NCBI GenBank assembly: GCA_016934985.1
Contig: JAFGRU010000027.1
Span: forward strand, 20,697 to 84,696
Direction of reading: 5' to 3'
DNA: 64,000 nucleotides
Source: Deltaproteobacteria bacterium
Lineage (GTDB): Bacteria > Desulfobacterota > Desulfuromonadia > Desulfuromonadales > JAAYDE01
Both the position numbers and the translations under genes were made by a program. Below are positions 1 through 9,452 of this stretch, in pieces. Each line of letters begins with the position of its first letter. Positions within the stretch are counted from its first letter, which is position 1. The notes under the pieces were generated by a model that searched no databases, was not told the origin of the DNA, and saw only the letters and a list, made by a program, of their open reading frames with translations.

Positions 1-1119
1 GTCCTGTATTTTCTGGATCAGGCTGGCGGCATTGATCCCGAGCGCGGCAGTTTCAGGGATATCCGCATTTTGCGCGACGGCAAGCTTTTGACCAAAGTCG
101 ACCTCTATCCTTTTTTGTTGGAAGGGACACTGCCCCGCCCGCGCCTGGAAGAGGGGGATGTGATCCTGGTTGAGGGGCGCGGTATCGGGGTGGTGGCCGA
201 CGGCCAGGTGCGCCACAAGGCCCGTTTTGAGTTTCCGCCTTCATTTTCCGTGAAAGGTTATCAACTTCAGAACCTGGCCGTATTGCTGAACAATGTTTCC
301 CATGCCAGTGTCGTCGGCTCCCGCAATGGCGCGCCCTTCAACATCTATCTGCCCCTGACCGATTTCCCCAAGATGATGTTAATGGACAACGATCAGGTTT
401 TTTTTCATGCCGACACCCCCCGGACGACCATAATGGTTGCCGCCAAGGGGGCGATTGTCGGGGCTTCCCGCTATCCGGTCAAAAAAGACACCCGGCTTCT
501 GGAACTCCTCAATTACATTCCTGTTGAGCCCGAGTTGGCTAACCTCAATGGTATTCACGTTTTGCGCAAGAGTGTCGCAGAGCGCCAGAAGAAAGCCCTT
601 CATGAAGCTTTGGCGCGTCTGGAGCAAAGCGCTCTTACAGGTACGTCTCAGAGCGCTGAAGAGGCGACCATTCGGGTTCGTGAGGCTGAACTCATCACCA
701 AATTTATTGAAAAAGCCCGCACTGTTGAACCCGATGGGAACCTGGTGGTGGGTCATAATGGGAAACTGTCCGATGTCTACCTGGAGGACAGTGACGTAGT
801 CGTCATTCCACCGAAAAGTGATGTCGTTCTGATCAGCGGGGAGGTGATGATGCCTCAGGCCATCGTTTTCCGTCCGGGCCTGGATGCGGGAGATTTTATC
901 GACAGTGCCGGTGGGTTTTCCGACCGGGCGAATAAAAGACAAATCCTTGTGGTCAAACCGAATGGCGAGGTTTTGCCGGCCAGTAAAAACCACATTGCCG
1001 CCGGGGACCATATTATGGTTCTGCCAAAATTCGATTCGAAAAATCTTCAAGTGTTTAAAGATATTTCTCAGATTCTTTATCATATTGCCGTGGCAACAAA
1101 AGTGGCCTTCGATTTGTGA
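1..1119 (+). CDS. kpsD: KpsD-like polysaccharide export protein with SLBB domains (5' partial)
   Basis: The reading frame is open through base 1, so the N-terminus lies outside the window; at least 372 codons are visible. The family is the periplasmic/outer-membrane polysaccharide export (SLBB) group that carries capsule across the envelope; E. coli KpsD is about 560 residues, so roughly the last two thirds is seen. Soluble-ligand-binding beta-grasp features (for example VLISGEVMMPQAIVF near the end) repeat through the protein. The C-terminus (SKNLQVFKDISQILYHIAVA) ends in the hydrophobic segment typical of KpsD. Location upstream of capsule glycosyltransferases and kpsC/kpsS fits. It could instead be another SLBB exporter (Wza-like), but no Wza C-terminal helix is obvious. 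Confidence 0.8.
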   Translation, partial: VLYFLDQAGGIDPERGSFRDIRILRDGKLLTKVDLYPFLLEGTLPRPRLEEGDVILVEGRGIGVVADGQVRHKARFEFPPSFSVKGYQLQNLAVLLNNVSHASVVGSRNGAPFNIYLPLTDFPKMMLMDNDQVFFHADTPRTTIMVAAKGAIVGASRYPVKKDTRLLELLNYIPVEPELANLNGIHVLRKSVAERQKKALHEALARLEQSALTGTSQSAEEATIRVREAELITKFIEKARTVEPDGNLVVGHNGKLSDVYLEDSDVVVIPPKSDVVLISGEVMMPQAIVFRPGLDAGDFIDSAGGFSDRANKRQILVVKPNGEVLPASKNHIAAGDHIMVLPKFDSKNLQVFKDISQILYHIAVATKVAFDL

Positions 1120-1234
1120 TAATTTGGATCTGGGTTGTTTAGACAGTCGCAAACCTTTTGTTGGCTTTTTGTTGGTCTATATTCCTCTCTCAGTTTTTTA
1201 AGTGTCTCTGAAAACCGGATGTAAATGGTTTATT

Positions 1235-1258
1235 GCTGTTTATTATGCTGTTTATTAT
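1235..1258. repeat. 12-bp tandem duplication in the kpsD downstream gap
   Basis: Two perfect copies of GCTGTTTATTAT lie back to back in the 282-bp gap between the kpsD-like gene and the next gene. The gap is A+T-rich and I see no gene or clear terminator in it. The duplication may be simple slippage or part of a promoter region; the sequence does not decide. Confidence 0.6.
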
Positions 1259-1401
1259 GATTGCTTTGGTAAACCTGAATGACCTTTCTACCTTCTGGCC
1301 AGAGTTGGAAAAAAATTACGCTGGGCACAATTATTAGGATGGTACCATTGATTTAGTGGGCCTTTGCTTTGGCGGTCTCTCCAAAAAGGAGAAATACAAA
1401 G

Positions 1402-3261
1402 ATGGCTGGTGACTCCAAAAAAATAGAAACCAATGAACCTCGTCATTTTTTGGAAACTACTCAGGCCGATCCAACTTTGCAGGGATTTGCTCGACGCTCA
1501 ATGTTCTGGCGCCCGACTTATCTGAGTCCTTCTGCTTGGTTGGAACATATCCCTTTTGCTTTCTGGTTGATTGAGACCCATCAGCCGCAGGTTCTAGTTG
1601 AATTGGGGACCCATTACGGGGTTTCTTACTTTGCTTTTTGCCAAGCCGTTGAAAAACTTGGGTTGGATACCCGCTGTTTTGCCGTCGATACCTGGAAAGG
1701 GGACGAACAGGCGGGTTTTTATGATGAAAAAATTTTCGAGCAAGTCCAGCGTTACAATGAAGCGCAGTATTCTGGATTTTCCCGCCTGATTCGCAGCACC
1801 TTCGATGACGCACAGGCCTATTTTTCGGACGGTTTGGTCGACCTCCTTCATATCGATGGGTTGCATACCTTTGAGAGCGTTAAACATGATTTTGAAACAT
1901 GGCTTCCGAAGCTTTCCAGTCGTGCAATAGTGGTAATGCATGATACCAACGTTCGGGAGCGTCAGTTCGGGGTTTTCAAGTTTTTTGAAGGTCTCAAGGG
2001 AAAATATTCCTCTTTTGAATTTATTCACGGGCATGGCCTGGGGATATTAAAAGTTGGTTCGGCGCAAAACGAACTTATGAAACGTTTTTTTGACGTTTCT
2101 GAAAATGAGGTTTTTAGGCAAGGTATTCATGAGGTTTTTTCCCGGCTTGGAAGGGCTTGTGCGGATTCCTTTACTGCGAGTCAGCAATTGGAGCGAGTCG
2201 GGGATCTTAAAAAGACGATGGAAAGACAGAAAAAAGAGGTTGAGGATCTCAAACAGTCGTTTGACAAGGTAAAGGATGAGCTAAATACGCGATCCAAAGA
2301 ACTTACTGATGCCAAGACAAAACTAAAGAATCAAGTCGAACAGACTTCTGTGGAGTTAACCGCGTGTCGAGAAGAATTTGGAAAGGTGGAAAAGGAGTTG
2401 GAGGGACGGTTGGATGAAATAAAAGTTCTCAATACCACCGTTGCCGAGAAGGGAGAAGAAATATTCAAGTTGGAAAAGCTTTTATCTAACCGGGAAAGTG
2501 AGGTGATTTCCCTCCGCAATCAGGTTCAGGATCGCGATAAAGAGTTTCTCAGATTGAAGCAGGAGATTGAAAAAAAAATCAAAATGATGTCAGATTTGGA
2601 ACTGAAGGCTAAAGAGGGTGACGATAAGCTTGCCGAAGCCAATCTTTGTATTCAGAATCGCTTTCGAGAATTGGCCACACTGACCAAAATGTTAGATGAG
2701 AAAGAGAAGGCACTAGGAGCGGCGGAGAAGCAGAGTGAAGAGCAAAAAAAGGAAATGAAATCTTTGCAGGCAATGTTAAAAGAAAGAGAGGATGCCTTAA
2801 ATATTGTCAATAAAGATCTGATGTCAGCGAATAAAATGCTAGAGGAAAAGGATAGAGCGCTTAGAAAAAAAGGGCAGGAATTTGAGAGGCAAAAACAAAA
2901 AAATGAAAATTTTCGGAAGACTTTTTCTTGGCGAGTGACAAAACCGATTAGGGTACTTGCTAAGCCGTTTGGTAGTGGAAATTTAAAGAGGAAAGCGCTG
3001 AATAAACAGAGGGATGTTGTTAAAAATTCAGGACTGTTTGATGCTGCATGGTATCTGCAACAATATCCGGATGTTGCTAAAAATGGCGCGGACCCAATAG
3101 AACATTATTTTCAATTTGGTGCAGAAGAAGGTCGAAATCCAAGCCCAAATTTTGATACAAAGAGATATTTAAGAGAAAACCCAAATTTAAAGCAAGCTTA
3201 TAATCCATTTTATCATTACATAGTATTTGGAAATATTAAAAGGACTTCTTTTCCAGAATAA
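1402..3261 (+). CDS. SAM-dependent methyltransferase fused to a long coiled coil and a WYL..YPDV repeat
   Basis: About 619 residues. Start chosen at ATG 1402 because AAAAAGGAG (1383-1391) lies about 10 bases upstream; an in-frame TTG at 1369 has no such site. Residues about 50-220 form a class I methyltransferase of the Methyltransf_24/cephalosporin-hydroxylase kind (VLVELGTHYGVSYFAF, LHIDGLHTFESV, VMHDT). Residues about 260-520 are almost wholly charged heptads (K/E/L-rich), a long coiled coil. The last ~90 residues carry the module FDAAWYLQQYPDVAKNG...DPIEHYFQFG...EGRNPSP, also found in the next protein. Probably modifies a sugar of the capsule or O-chain, with the coiled coil acting as a tether or ruler; that role is inferred. 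Confidence 0.75.
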   Translation: MAGDSKKIETNEPRHFLETTQADPTLQGFARRSMFWRPTYLSPSAWLEHIPFAFWLIETHQPQVLVELGTHYGVSYFAFCQAVEKLGLDTRCFAVDTWKGDEQAGFYDEKIFEQVQRYNEAQYSGFSRLIRSTFDDAQAYFSDGLVDLLHIDGLHTFESVKHDFETWLPKLSSRAIVVMHDTNVRERQFGVFKFFEGLKGKYSSFEFIHGHGLGILKVGSAQNELMKRFFDVSENEVFRQGIHEVFSRLGRACADSFTASQQLERVGDLKKTMERQKKEVEDLKQSFDKVKDELNTRSKELTDAKTKLKNQVEQTSVELTACREEFGKVEKELEGRLDEIKVLNTTVAEKGEEIFKLEKLLSNRESEVISLRNQVQDRDKEFLRLKQEIEKKIKMMSDLELKAKEGDDKLAEANLCIQNRFRELATLTKMLDEKEKALGAAEKQSEEQKKEMKSLQAMLKEREDALNIVNKDLMSANKMLEEKDRALRKKGQEFERQKQKNENFRKTFSWRVTKPIRVLAKPFGSGNLKRKALNKQRDVVKNSGLFDAAWYLQQYPDVAKNGADPIEHYFQFGAEEGRNPSPNFDTKRYLRENPNLKQAYNPFYHYIVFGNIKRTSFPE

Positions 3262-3299
3262 AACGGGAGCTCCCCTATAATACTAATTTGGCTTTAGAC

Positions 3300-6200
3300 A
3301 TGTTTGATTTTATTGATAAAAAAAAATTAATTGAGGGTTCAGGGTTGTTTGATAAGGATTGGTACCTTAAGGAGTACCCGGATGTGCTGGATATCAGAAT
3401 GGACCCTATTCAACACTATCTTCAATTTGGGGAACAACTGGGACGTAACCCCAGCGCTTCTTTTAATACGAATAGGTATACCCAAAATAATCCTGATGTT
3501 ATTGAAAAAAAAATTAATCCACTAGTTCACTATATTTTGTCACGTGAGGATGTTGGGAAAAGGGGTAACGCTGAAAAATCAAATGATATTGAAGAGACTA
3601 TGTGGGCTTTTGTGGTAGACGATTCTTTACAAAATGGGGCAAAGGTATCTGATCGGGAATTGCATGCGTATATAGATAAACTTGAAGAATCTTATGCAGA
3701 TCAGTTGAGGGTGAAACAGAGTATAGAAGCTATTCAAGCAAATTTGGTTAGTCGAAATTCAGAGATTCGTACGCTTAAGCTTCGTTTAGCTGAGTTTAAA
3801 AAAAGTCAGGGAACTATTTTTGAAAAATCTTTAAGTACTTTTAAAAAGAAGTACGGTCCAAGCAAACGCAAATGGAGATTCGAAAACAAAAAAAAATGGC
3901 GCAAACAAATTGTTTCTCAGCTTAGACAAACCCGTTTGGTGGATTGTGATTGGTACTTGGCTACTTATCAGGATGTTGCTAATGCACCCATAGATGCGGT
4001 TGATCATTATGGCGTTTATGGTGTGTTGGAAGGTCGCAACCCAAATGCTTTTTTCGACACTCGGTGGTACATCTCTAGGAATATGGATGTGGCTAGCGCT
4101 GGAATTAATCCCGTTATCCACTATTATTCAAAAGGTTGGAAAGAGGGACGTGACCCCTCGCCGCTTTTTAGCACAATAGCCTACACCAATGCTCATCCTG
4201 AACTTGTGTCAAAAAATATCTGCCCCCTTACTCATTTCCTTGAGAACGGACAAAGTTCCCCCACTAATAATTTTAACGATTTTGGGGGCTCTGGAAAGAG
4301 CGCCGCAATATCTGACATTGAGTCGTCAACGCCCCTTCGGGCGAATGTTTTTGCTGCGAGGGAATTCCTTTTAACTGAAACTCCAATTTTATTTCGCCAA
4401 TTTGGCCCTGATAACAAATTTAAAGGGATAAACCGTTTTCATGGGATCTCACAGCGACCTGTTCAAAATGCAGAATCTGGTAATTTCTCAGCTCTTGAGC
4501 TTATACCCCTTTCAAACGAGGGTTTTTTGGAAATTCCTGGAGGGAGCTACCCTAAAAATCATGTGCTTAACATTGAAGTTGAACTGGAGAGCAAAACATC
4601 AGGTAAACTGCAACTTCAGTTTGTAACGGAAAGTGATCAACAGTACAACGCTGAAAAACAACAAGAACGTAAATTTTCAATCGGGAAAAATACTCTTCAG
4701 TTTGATTTTGGCACAACATATCTAGTCGGTGCACAACGTTTGTTATTTAAGGGATTTTTCGATCCCATAGCCATTCGGTCAATTTCTCTTAAAATTTGCC
4801 CAAAAGAAATATTTAGCGGACCTTTATTCAGCTTTGTTATTCCTTGTTTCAATCATGGAGCTTTTGTTATTGAGGCTGTTGATAGTGTTAGGAAAATAAA
4901 AGAGGTTGAGCAATATGAGATCATCGTAGTGGATGATGGTTCAACCGATTTGGGTTGTATCGAAGTCCTCAATAGGTTGCGTGATGAAGGTGTTAGGCTT
5001 ATTCGCCAAAAGAATCAGGGGTTAGGTTCCGCGAGAAACAATGGCATAATGCAAGCCAGGGGGCGTTACATCCTGCCAGTCGACGCTGATAACAAAATTC
5101 GCCCTGTTTACTTTTATCGGTCGATTGAAATTTTTGATACTGACCCTGAAACTGGCGTTGTTTTCAGCGATGTTCAGTTCTTTGGCGAGAAAAGTTTTCG
5201 AGGAAAACTTAATAGGCACCATTTTGCCCAACAATTTATTCAAAACCAAATTGATGCATGCGCCGTATTTCGACGAGAAGTTTGGGAACAGGTGGGCGGC
5301 TATCAGGAACAGATGATCGGGTACCAGGATTGGGAGTTTTGGACAGCTGTTGGTTCGCTCAAATATTGGAAATTTTATCATTTAAAAGAAATTGGCTTTG
5401 AGTATAGGGTGCTCCCAGGTTCAATGGTTACCCATACTCGAATGTTTCATGAGGAGATTCTTGATTTTATTTCCGCGCGACACGTCAGAAATCTCAGACA
5501 AAGTCATGCGGAACTAAGAAAAAAGGTTGAGACGGATAGTCAGGGGAAATCCTCAGAACTTGGTGCTCCAGTAATTCTTTCTGGCCCAACTGATCCTTTA
5601 GTCAGCATTATTGCGCCCAATTTTAACAAAGAACGCTATCTCCCGACCCGGCTTGACAGCCTTTTCAAACAGACTTATCGAAATTTTGAAGTCATATTGC
5701 TGGATGATGCTTCAAATGATGAAAGCAGAACAATTTTGGAGCGGTATGCCGACCGATATAATAATGTTCAACTGATTTTCAACGAAGAAAACAGCGGCAA
5801 TGTTTTCAAACAATGGCAAAAAGGGATTGCGAGCGCCAAGGGGGACGTTATTTGGGTTGCTGAGTGTGATGATTACTGCGATACAGAATTTCTTTCGAAG
5901 CTAATTCCCCACCTTTGCAGCCCTTTTAATGTTGGAGTCGCCTATTGCCAATCGAATTTTGTCAACGAAAAGGGGCATATTTTTGGTAACCATCTAAATA
6001 TTTTGGAAGGTCTTGACAAGTGTCTTTGGCGTAACGACTTCCTGATGGAAGGGCCGGAGTTTGTCCGTCGTTACATGCGCCGAATAAACTGTTTGCCGAA
6101 TGCCAGTGGTATTCTTTTCCACCGCCATTTAATGGAGCTTATTGATTGGGATGAAGTAACCTCCTACAAAGTGTGTGGGGATTGGTGTATCTGGGTAAAG

Positions 6201-6524
6201 TTATTGATGAATTCAAATATTTACTTTTGTGCAAAGCCAATGAATTTTTTTCGTTTTAGTCAAGATACTGTTAGGGACAGTCATAGTCATGACCTTAGTC
6301 GTGTTGTTGAGCATCTGAGAATTATTGAAATGATTGAAAAAACAGTGGGGCTTACAGATGAGCAGAAGGAAGATGCCCTTTTTTGTTTCCGCCGCAGTTT
6401 GCAACGGCACCTTGACAATAATGGTGCCAATGAGGATGACCTTTTAAATTTGCTTCGGAAACTCTACCAGATGGGTGGCCCCGTTGCGGTACGGCTTCCG
6501 GCCGATAAAGAAAAAGGTAATTAG
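3300..6524 (+). CDS. Large two-domain family 2 glycosyltransferase with WYL..YPDV repeats
   Basis: About 1074 residues from ATG 3300; a TTG at 3288 is an alternative and neither has a convincing ribosome site. The N-terminus has one WYL..YPDV/HYLQFG/GRNPS repeat, then a charged coiled-coil stretch, then a second repeat pair (DWYLATYQDV..., DTRWYISRNMDVASAG...). A beta-rich linker follows. GT-A domain 1 begins near residue 510 (FSFVIPCFNHG, IIVVDDGSTD, DADN as the metal motif). GT-A domain 2 begins near residue 770 (VSIIAPNFNKERY, ILLDDASNDES, ECDD). It likely adds sugars to the surface polysaccharide in the cytoplasm. The gene is A+T-rich compared with the later part of the window, suggesting transfer. 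Confidence 0.8.
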   Translation: MFDFIDKKKLIEGSGLFDKDWYLKEYPDVLDIRMDPIQHYLQFGEQLGRNPSASFNTNRYTQNNPDVIEKKINPLVHYILSREDVGKRGNAEKSNDIEETMWAFVVDDSLQNGAKVSDRELHAYIDKLEESYADQLRVKQSIEAIQANLVSRNSEIRTLKLRLAEFKKSQGTIFEKSLSTFKKKYGPSKRKWRFENKKKWRKQIVSQLRQTRLVDCDWYLATYQDVANAPIDAVDHYGVYGVLEGRNPNAFFDTRWYISRNMDVASAGINPVIHYYSKGWKEGRDPSPLFSTIAYTNAHPELVSKNICPLTHFLENGQSSPTNNFNDFGGSGKSAAISDIESSTPLRANVFAAREFLLTETPILFRQFGPDNKFKGINRFHGISQRPVQNAESGNFSALELIPLSNEGFLEIPGGSYPKNHVLNIEVELESKTSGKLQLQFVTESDQQYNAEKQQERKFSIGKNTLQFDFGTTYLVGAQRLLFKGFFDPIAIRSISLKICPKEIFSGPLFSFVIPCFNHGAFVIEAVDSVRKIKEVEQYEIIVVDDGSTDLGCIEVLNRLRDEGVRLIRQKNQGLGSARNNGIMQARGRYILPVDADNKIRPVYFYRSIEIFDTDPETGVVFSDVQFFGEKSFRGKLNRHHFAQQFIQNQIDACAVFRREVWEQVGGYQEQMIGYQDWEFWTAVGSLKYWKFYHLKEIGFEYRVLPGSMVTHTRMFHEEILDFISARHVRNLRQSHAELRKKVETDSQGKSSELGAPVILSGPTDPLVSIIAPNFNKERYLPTRLDSLFKQTYRNFEVILLDDASNDESRTILERYADRYNNVQLIFNEENSGNVFKQWQKGIASAKGDVIWVAECDDYCDTEFLSKLIPHLCSPFNVGVAYCQSNFVNEKGHIFGNHLNILEGLDKCLWRNDFLMEGPEFVRRYMRRINCLPNASGILFHRHLMELIDWDEVTSYKVCGDWCIWVKLLMNSNIYFCAKPMNFFRFSQDTVRDSHSHDLSRVVEHLRIIEMIEKTVGLTDEQKEDALFCFRRSLQRHLDNNGANEDDLLNLLRKLYQMGGPVAVRLPADKEKGN

Positions 6525-6535
6525 AGGCGCCAAAT

Positions 6536-8086
6536 ATGGGACCCAAATGTACGTGCCAGCTAGACAACATGACTCTTGACCCATTTCTTATCGCTAGGGC
6601 CGCCCAATATGTGGTTCAACTGCGGGATGCAGAAAGTGGTGGGTTTGTTTTTGCGAAAGGAAACAAACCTACTCTGATGGGCACTGCTTATGCTGTCCAT
6701 GCTTTGGAATTTTTGGGTGCTCTTGATCTTCTCTCAGAAAAGGAGAAAAGTGCTGCAGCGGGCTTTTTGATGCGTGGCTGTCGTGAAGATGGCAGCTTTC
6801 GAGATCCGTTGTTTGAACCTTCAAGTATTGCAACAAAACAGCATGATGAGTCCTATTTTGATGGGGAAACTACCTGTTTTGTACAAAATGCTCTTGATGC
6901 CATTGGAGCGCCGCCACCTCCCCGGAGGGTTTTCTCAAAAGAAGTACTTACAGAGAAAGGGCTGCGGACAGAGTTCAACTCGTACGATTGGCATGATCCC
7001 CATCTTAATTCAAACCGAGTCATGTTCTGGATGGCGCAGTTTGCCCATGAGGTGGAGAGGCATGGCCGAAAGGATTTGCTTAGGCTTATTGATGTCGGTT
7101 TAGACTGGATGGATGAGAACCAGAGCCCTGAGACAGGGCTCTGGGCTGGACCCGTTTCAGTGGGGCTCTCAGTTGCTATGGCTGCCACTTTTCATTACAC
7201 CTTTTTTTATTCATATCGTAATCGTCCCTTGCTTTTTTTAGAGCGTATAATTGACTCCTGCCTTGAACTTCAACGTGATGATGGCCTTTTCTCTCGAAAT
7301 GGCGATGTTGGGCAGACTTGCTTGGACTACGATGCTCTTGATCTTCTTGCCAAGGCATCCTTGATAACTGATTATCGTTTATCTGATGTAGAAAAAGCTT
7401 TTGACAGGGCTAGGCTGGCGTTATTGACCCTTCTAAATGATGATGGTGGTTTTGCAAATGTAAAAGAGCGTCGAAAGGGGAATAACCGGGTGCCAGGAAA
7501 TGGATTTTATCATACCGGCCTTGAAATTTGCTCTTGTGATAATATAGAAAGCAATTCTTTTTCAACGTGGTTCAGGCTTCTTGCATATGCACTGTGTTTT
7601 CAGCAAAAGGGGGCAAGTCTGCCTGAGAAACATCCGGTTTGTTTCCGTCGTTTGCCCTGGCTTGGATACCATGATGTTAAATCTATTAAAGCTTCCTATG
7701 AAAATAAAGGTCATCAATCAAAAGCTGTTTTTTTGACTAGATGTACAGGTAAGGGGAAAACAAAGTGGGTGGGTAAAGGTTTTGATCGCAATTTGGATAA
7801 AAATGGAGATAGTTACGTTTTTTATTTACCAGATGATTTGCGACATTTTGCTCTAAAAATAAAACTTTCCTCGTTACACCCCTTACAAGTTAGGGTAGCA
7901 TATTGCTTAAAAGAGGAAAAACATATAATAGGAGATCATATTTTGAATCAAAAGGTTAATCCTGGAGAAAACTTATTATTTTTTCTTTTGGGAAATGAAG
8001 AAATTAAAAAAAATATTTTTTTAGATTTTATAGGAAAAGATATTGTTAGCCATATTGATACTTTTTTAATTTACGAAATAAACTAG
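6536..8086 (+). CDS. Prenyltransferase/terpenoid-cyclase-like alpha-alpha barrel protein
   Basis: 516 residues; ATG 6536 has AGAGG about 8 bases upstream and lies 11 bases after the glycosyltransferase stop, so the two are probably co-transcribed. Residues about 15-370 show repeated helical units with short glycine-rich turns (DAESGGFVF, REDGSFRDP, SPETGLWAG, RDDGLFSRNGD, NDDGGFANV), the hallmark of squalene-cyclase/prenyltransferase repeats. The DXDD motif of terpene cyclases is not seen, so a cyclase role is unlikely. The last ~130 residues look like an A+T-rich beta domain. Such folds also occur in polysaccharide epimerases and lyases. The function is not known; a sugar-polymer role is inferred from context only. 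Confidence 0.6.
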   Translation: MGPKCTCQLDNMTLDPFLIARAAQYVVQLRDAESGGFVFAKGNKPTLMGTAYAVHALEFLGALDLLSEKEKSAAAGFLMRGCREDGSFRDPLFEPSSIATKQHDESYFDGETTCFVQNALDAIGAPPPPRRVFSKEVLTEKGLRTEFNSYDWHDPHLNSNRVMFWMAQFAHEVERHGRKDLLRLIDVGLDWMDENQSPETGLWAGPVSVGLSVAMAATFHYTFFYSYRNRPLLFLERIIDSCLELQRDDGLFSRNGDVGQTCLDYDALDLLAKASLITDYRLSDVEKAFDRARLALLTLLNDDGGFANVKERRKGNNRVPGNGFYHTGLEICSCDNIESNSFSTWFRLLAYALCFQQKGASLPEKHPVCFRRLPWLGYHDVKSIKASYENKGHQSKAVFLTRCTGKGKTKWVGKGFDRNLDKNGDSYVFYLPDDLRHFALKIKLSSLHPLQVRVAYCLKEEKHIIGDHILNQKVNPGENLLFFLLGNEEIKKNIFLDFIGKDIVSHIDTFLIYEIN

Positions 8087-8335
8087 TCTCTGTTTTTTAA
8101 AAGTATATTATAGTCTTATAGATTTTAATAAGTGAAAATTTGCTATCATATAAATGGAGTTTCGGTTTTGGTGGCTTGACAGTTCCAGTACATTGTGGTG
8201 CCCAACAAAAGAATTTAATTGTAATAGCAGCAACATTTTCTCTATGAAAGACCTTAACTAAAGGAATAACGCATTGGCATTTCAGTGCTATTAACAATGG
8301 CAATACCAGTGATAAGTTTTGAGAAAAGAAGGAAT
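8087..8335. other. A+T-rich intergenic segment with no recognisable gene
   Basis: Strongly A+T-rich DNA after the alpha/alpha-barrel gene. I see no supported reading frame, RNA or clear terminator. It leads directly into an insertion-sequence remnant. Confidence 0.5.
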
Positions 8336-8515
8336 CTCCTATGCTGAGCGCGCCAAGTGTGACCAGACGATCAATGAGGTGGCCAGTCGCTAGAATTAGA
8401 TCCCAGCATGATTAACAACTGGAAACTGCAGGCCATCGACAGAATGGCCGCTGACTTTTCGAGTACTGCTGAGCGCAAGAGCAAGACGCAAGCCCCCGCC
8501 TTAGGAAAATTCTGA
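8336..8515 (+). pseudogene. Remnant of an IS3-family transposase OrfA
   Basis: A degraded fragment in two frames. In one frame (8336-8388) it reads YAERAKCDQTINEVASR before a stop; in the next (about 8402-8512) it reads DPSMINNWKLQAIDRMAADF... and then a Lys/Arg-rich tail to a TGA at 8513-8515. The phrase HPxxINxWKxQ is the recognition helix of IS3-type OrfA helix-turn-helix proteins. No OrfB integrase or terminal inverted repeats were found nearby, so this is a dead fragment. It marks past insertion inside the polysaccharide locus. Confidence 0.7.
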
Positions 8516-8603
8516 GACTTGCCACTGTGCGGGGAAGAATAACTATTAAATTGATATATACGGCTATTTAAGGGTTTTTCTAATAAAAAAACGGGGATGC
8601 ATT

Positions 8604-9332
8604 ATGCAAAATCCTTGCAAAGAAATTTTTGACAAAGATGCCATGGCGGTTGCAGGAGCATACGACCAATATTTTAGAGTTGGAAATAATGCCTTGGAGA
8701 TAATTGAAAAGTCACTAGAGCTATCTGGAAGACGGGGGGACCCAAAATGCATTTTCGATTTCCCCTGTGGCGCTGGTCGTGTAACGAGGTGGCTGCGAGC
8801 CCGATGGCCAAATGCCAGTATTTATGTATCTGACTTATCAAAACAAGAGATGGATTGGTGCGTCGGCAAATTTGGCTGTATAGAGGTAGAACCTCATGTG
8901 GACTTTGAGTCCGTTGTTTTAAGTCAAAAAATGGATTTAGTGTGGTGTGGTTCATTGTTGACCCATCTTTCGGAAGAGAGAGCTTTGCAATTACTAAGTT
9001 GCATGTCAAGTTGGATAAAGCTTGGTGGAGTTTTTGTTGCAACAACACATGGAAGAGGGCGGATTAATCAATTATACAACGGATCTGCTTCAGGATTAAA
9101 AACTGAGGAAACTGATCGGGTTATTGCTGATGCTTCGAAAAATGGTTATGGCTATGGTGATTATTCAAATAATAAATATGGATTTTCTGTAAATAAACCG
9201 TCTTGGTTGATTGATTGGGTTGAGAAACAAGCGGATCTTAAACTCATCCTTATGAGTGAAGGCCTATGGGGAGGAAGGCAAGATGTTTTTGCAGTAAGTA
9301 AGGTTGCGCCTAGTTTTTGCTTTTCCCTTTAA
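8604..9332 (+). CDS. Class I SAM-dependent methyltransferase
   Basis: 242 residues from ATG 8604. The SAM-binding motif I is CIFDFPCGAGRVTRWL near residue 50; the acidic loop after strand 2 is VSDLSKQEM; motif IV is DLVWCGSLLTHL and is followed by a helix and WIKLGGVFVATTHGR, all standard for Methyltransf_11/25-type enzymes. The acceptor is not evident. Placed among sugar-modifying enzymes and A+T-rich like them, it probably methylates a nucleotide sugar or polymer end, but that is inferred from context. Confidence 0.75.
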   Translation: MQNPCKEIFDKDAMAVAGAYDQYFRVGNNALEIIEKSLELSGRRGDPKCIFDFPCGAGRVTRWLRARWPNASIYVSDLSKQEMDWCVGKFGCIEVEPHVDFESVVLSQKMDLVWCGSLLTHLSEERALQLLSCMSSWIKLGGVFVATTHGRGRINQLYNGSASGLKTEETDRVIADASKNGYGYGDYSNNKYGFSVNKPSWLIDWVEKQADLKLILMSEGLWGGRQDVFAVSKVAPSFCFSL

Positions 9333-9452
9333 AAGGGTCGTTATTCAAGAATTTTCGCCAATAATATTTGGAAGATGGATTTTTATAGAGACTTTAGAAT
9401 TTTTTTGGTAGTGATCGAGGGGGTAATTTGTTGCTGAGGAATTTTGCTTGAG

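Noticed and set aside
379..1152. 257-codon reverse frame over the KpsD-like gene
   Set aside because: It is a shadow of the forward coding frame and shows no protein family features.
1291..1345. Possible sigma-54 promoter near GGGCACAATTATT
   Set aside because: The GG of the -24 element is not followed by GC at the needed spacing.
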